From an uncultured Acidobacteriota bacterium (GTDB lineage Bacteria; Acidobacteriota; Terriglobia; Terriglobales; Acidobacteriaceae): a DNA stretch of 8,718 nt. The position numbers and the translations under genes were made by a program. Below the pieces are notes generated by a model. It was not told where the DNA came from. It did no database searches and worked only from the letters and a program-made list of their open reading frames with translations. The stretch is taken from positions 1 to 8,718 of the forward strand of contig CAIZGA010000049.1 of NCBI GenBank assembly GCA_903932385.1, in the 5' to 3' direction. Numbering within the stretch: position 1 is the first letter of the stretch; each line of letters opens with the position of its first letter. This document shows positions 7,170 to 8,718 of this stretch, piece by piece.

Positions 7170-7179
7170 GGAGAGAGAG
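7170..7179 (+). promoter_or_regulatory. Shine-Dalgarno supporting the GTG start of the PASTA gene
   Basis: GGAGAGAGAG begins 4 bases after the secretin stop. Its GGAG core is 8 bp before the GTG at 7182, which fixes this non-ATG start and indicates translation from the secretin message. The next in-frame start, ATG 7206, would cut into the membrane anchor. Confidence 0.7.
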
Positions 7180-7181
7180 TA

Positions 7182-7946
7182 GTGCTGGGGAAATATTTTC
7201 GGCCGATGCTCTACGGTTTGCTGCTGGCGGCGGTGGCGCTGGGCTCTGCGATTTTTACCATGCGACGGGCGATCCACGGAGATGAAGTGGCGGTGCCGCA
7301 GCTGGCGGGCATGGGACTGGCCGAGGCGGAAAATAAAACCGCGGCGCTGGGGCTGGGGCTGGATGTGGAGAACCGCTATTACAGCGCGATTGTGCCGGCG
7401 GGACGGGTGATTGCGCAGATGCCGATGGCGGGCAGTGTGGTGCGGCGCGAGTGGCAGGTGCGTGTGACTGAAAGCCTGGGTCCGCAGAAAGTTGCGATAC
7501 CGGACGTGACCGGCGAGCCGATGCGCGCGGCGGCGATTGCGATTGAACGCGTGGGGCTGGAGATGGGCAGCGTGGTTCACTTGCCGGGAACGGGCACGGT
7601 GCCGGACGTGGTGATTGCACAGTCGCCGCCGGCTACGGCCACCGGGGCGGATTCTCCGCGGGTGAGCTTGCTGGTGAGCGCGCCGGAGACGCCGACCGAT
7701 GCGGCGTATGTGATGCCGGACCTGACCGGGATGCCGTATTCGGTGGCGAGCGCGATGGTGGAACGCGCGGGGCTGAAGTTGGGCGCGGCGGAATTTCAAT
7801 CGAGCAAAATTCCTGCGGTGAATATGCAGGCGGCGTTGACGCCGATGAAAGCGATGGCGGCCCCGGGCACGGTGATGGCGCAGATGCCTCTGGCGGGGGA
7901 ACGCGTTACCGCTGCCGATGTGGTAAAGTTGACGATTGCGAAATAA
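7182..7946 (+). CDS. Membrane-anchored protein with three PASTA repeats
   Basis: The 254-residue product begins with a short positive cap (MLGKYFRP) and one membrane segment (about 9-27) without a clear cleavage site. It is probably an inner-membrane anchor with the rest in the periplasm. Three PASTA-like repeats follow. The first (about 35-97) runs from VAVPQLAGMGLAEAE to VIAQMPMAGSVV. The second (about 104-167) runs from VAIPDVTGEPMRAA to VIAQSPPATATG. The third (about 177-253) runs from VMPDLTGMPYSVAS to VMAQMPLAGERV. Each shows the P-x-L/V-x-G opening, helix and late Q-x-P of the fold. Repeat three carries roughly 15 extra residues (about 207-225, PAVNMQAALTPMKAM). PASTA domains are known from penicillin-binding proteins and Ser/Thr kinases, where many bind peptidoglycan fragments. 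Neither a kinase nor a transpeptidase domain is present here. The gene starts 15 bp after the secretin stop, so the two form an operon and may act together. Confidence 0.88.
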   Translation: MLGKYFRPMLYGLLLAAVALGSAIFTMRRAIHGDEVAVPQLAGMGLAEAENKTAALGLGLDVENRYYSAIVPAGRVIAQMPMAGSVVRREWQVRVTESLGPQKVAIPDVTGEPMRAAAIAIERVGLEMGSVVHLPGTGTVPDVVIAQSPPATATGADSPRVSLLVSAPETPTDAAYVMPDLTGMPYSVASAMVERAGLKLGAAEFQSSKIPAVNMQAALTPMKAMAAPGTVMAQMPLAGERVTAADVVKLTIAK

Positions 7947-7951
7947 GTGCA

Positions 7952-7979
7952 GGGGTTAGGGACTAGGGATTAGGGGCTA
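7952..7979 (+). repeat. Four-unit GGGRYTA heptamer array with G-quadruplex pattern
   Basis: Four contiguous heptamers GGGGTTA, GGGACTA, GGGATTA and GGGGCTA start 5 bases after the PASTA stop. A degenerate fifth unit, GCGATAA, follows at 7980-7986. The four G-runs are separated by loops of 3-4 bases, satisfying the usual G3+N1-7 quadruplex rule on the plus strand. No hairpin terminator is seen here, so this structure may be the only 3'-end signal of the operon. Confidence 0.85.
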
Positions 7980-7981
7980 GC

Positions 7982-7999
7982 GATAATTTAGATAATTTA
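7982..7999 (+). repeat. Perfect 9-bp tandem repeat GATAATTTA x2
   Basis: GATAATTTA occurs twice without a gap (7982-7990 and 7991-7999). The second copy plus TC forms an 11-bp palindrome, GATAA-T-TTATC (7991-8001). It abuts the heptamer array and sits 17 bp before the small membrane-protein start, so it could be a binding site, a -10-like element (GATAAT) or a duplication scar. Confidence 0.75.
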
Positions 8000-8016
8000 T
8001 CAATGGCGGAATTGCT

Positions 8017-8307
8017 ATGAAGCTAGAGCTGCGACAGAAAATATTTCACATATCCATTTGCAGTTTCGTATCACTCATTGTTGCGACAATTGGTGCGGCG
8101 GTCTCCGCAGTCTCCGTTCTTTATATCAGTGCACACATATTTGATTATCTATATCCGCATGACGGACAAAGTTCTCTAGGCGCATTTGCCTTGGCACTGC
8201 TGGCATTCCCGCTGGCGTGGGTTGGGTTGTTGCCATTAACTTACATCGTCATGCATCGATGGCTGTCAAAGAGGCAGGCGAAAGCAACACATTTGAATAA
8301 CGATTAA
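8017..8307 (+). CDS. Hypothetical small two-helix membrane protein
   Basis: I do not recognise this 96-residue protein. It has a short basic N-terminus (MKLELRQK), a first hydrophobic segment at about 13-38 (starting ICSFVSLIVATIGAAVSAV), a short polar connector with YPHDGQSS (46-53), and a second segment at about 55-79. It ends in a basic, hydrophilic tail (RWLSKRQAKATHLNND). This suggests an inner-membrane hairpin. A weak GGCGGA lies 6 bp upstream of the ATG. The DNA is visibly richer in A/T than all neighbouring genes and codon choice differs (TTA, ATA and TAT codons appear), pointing to recent acquisition or relaxed selection. Its stop overlaps the rsmB stop on the other strand. It may be a real orphan gene or, less likely, a spurious frame; the two clean membrane segments and RBS favour a real gene. 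Confidence 0.55.
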   Translation: MKLELRQKIFHISICSFVSLIVATIGAAVSAVSVLYISAHIFDYLYPHDGQSSLGAFALALLAFPLAWVGLLPLTYIVMHRWLSKRQAKATHLNND

Positions 8308-8718
8308 TATTTGCGTGTGAGGATGGCGACGAAAAATCCGTCGCAGGGATGGATGCCGGGGAGGGTCCGGAGGCAGCCATCTTTCACCGCAGTGGCAGTG
8401 AGCCACTGATGCGCGGCGGGCAGAAGAATGCCGGCGGCGAGTAAGGCGTCGAGCGCGAGACGCACATCCACCAACTGAAAATCTTTTTCCTGCGTGAGCA
8501 CTTCGCGGATGACCTGCTCATTTTCTTCCGGCTCCAGCGAGCAGGTGGAGTAGATGAGTGTGCCCGCCGGTGTGAGCAACGTTGCGGGTGCGAGACGCGA
8601 GAGCGCCGAGCGCAGAATGTTGCGCTGCCGTTCGGCATGGCGGGCGAGATCGCCGGGCTGCAGGCGATGGCGAATTTCTGGATTACGGGCGAGGGTGCCG
8701 GTGCCGCTGCAGGGCGCG
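8304..8718 (-). CDS. rsmB: 16S rRNA (cytosine-967-C5)-methyltransferase RsmB, C-terminal part only
   Basis: On the minus strand 137 codons read in from the right edge to a TAA at 8304-8306. The visible part begins inside catalytic motif IV, APCSGTGTLARNPEIRHR (Cys at visible residue 3). It then carries the motif VI nucleophile region STCSLEPEENE (Cys at visible residue 59) and ends with LRTLPGIHPCDGFFVAIL (117-134). All are characteristic of the RsmB/Sun m5C methyltransferases, which use SAM to methylate C967 of 16S rRNA in helix 31. The NusB-like RNA-binding domain and the SAM-binding glycine loop lie outside the window. The TTG at 8577-8579 could be mistaken for a start, but the open frame and motif IV upstream show the gene continues. 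Its 3' end overlaps the convergent small membrane-protein gene. Confidence 0.92.
   Translation of the reverse strand, partial: APCSGTGTLARNPEIRHRLQPGDLARHAERQRNILRSALSRLAPATLLTPAGTLIYSTCSLEPEENEQVIREVLTQEKDFQLVDVRLALDALLAAGILLPAAHQWLTATAVKDGCLRTLPGIHPCDGFFVAILTRKY

Noticed and set aside
6336..7799. A 487-codon minus-strand open frame opposite the secretin and PASTA genes
   Set aside because: It is Arg/His-rich and low in domain-like pattern, and spans two well-supported plus-strand genes and their spacer. It is an antisense shadow.
7952..8001. A CRISPR-like array
   Set aside because: The units are 7 and 9 bp, contiguous and without spacers, so they are simple tandem repeats.
8304..8579. A separate 91-residue minus-strand gene starting at 8579
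   Set aside because: The frame continues upstream to the window edge with RsmB motif IV, so this is the tail of rsmB.

Overview
The window looks like chromosomal DNA from a GC-rich, didermic bacterium, most likely an acidobacterium of the Terriglobia type. This placement is an inference. It rests on the gene style (heme-exporter CcmAB with a YSQGM signature, long-form PurC, a short Fis-type regulator, a TPR-secretin) and was not checked by database search. Nearly every base is coding. No tRNA, rRNA, CRISPR array, transposase or intact mobile element was seen, and no gene-free stretch reaches 300 bases.

Layout: (1) 1-1274, minus strand: ccmA followed by a truncated ccmB, start and stop overlapping. 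They encode the ATPase and membrane subunits of a cytochrome c-maturation-type ABC transporter. (2) 1275-1347: short divergent intergenic region. (3) 1348-4411, plus strand: exported M20 metallopeptidase, purC (SAICAR synthetase) and cvpA, the first two closely spaced and cvpA 133 bp further on. (4) 4412-4893: an AT-rich, repeat-bearing leader and a small Fis-type helix-turn-helix protein, closed by a strong bidirectional-looking terminator at 4918-4951. (5) 5007-7946: a two-gene operon encoding an exported secretin with a TPR-like N-terminus and, 15 bp downstream, an inner-membrane-anchored protein with three PASTA repeats. (6) 7947-8307: a low-GC patch with a GGGRYTA heptamer array (a textbook G-quadruplex pattern), a perfect 9-bp tandem repeat and an orphan 96-residue membrane protein. 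(7) 8304-8718, minus strand: the C-terminal part of rsmB (16S rRNA m5C methyltransferase), whose stop codon overlaps that of the small membrane protein.

The region most worth attention is the secretin-PASTA pair. Secretins are outer-membrane pores that normally belong to type II/III secretion or type IV pilus clusters, and none of those partners is here. PASTA modules are best known from penicillin-binding proteins and Ser/Thr kinases that sense peptidoglycan. Their tight coupling suggests an envelope-spanning assembly in which the PASTA protein reaches from the inner membrane into the peptidoglycan beneath a secretin pore. That is inference from gene order and domain content only.
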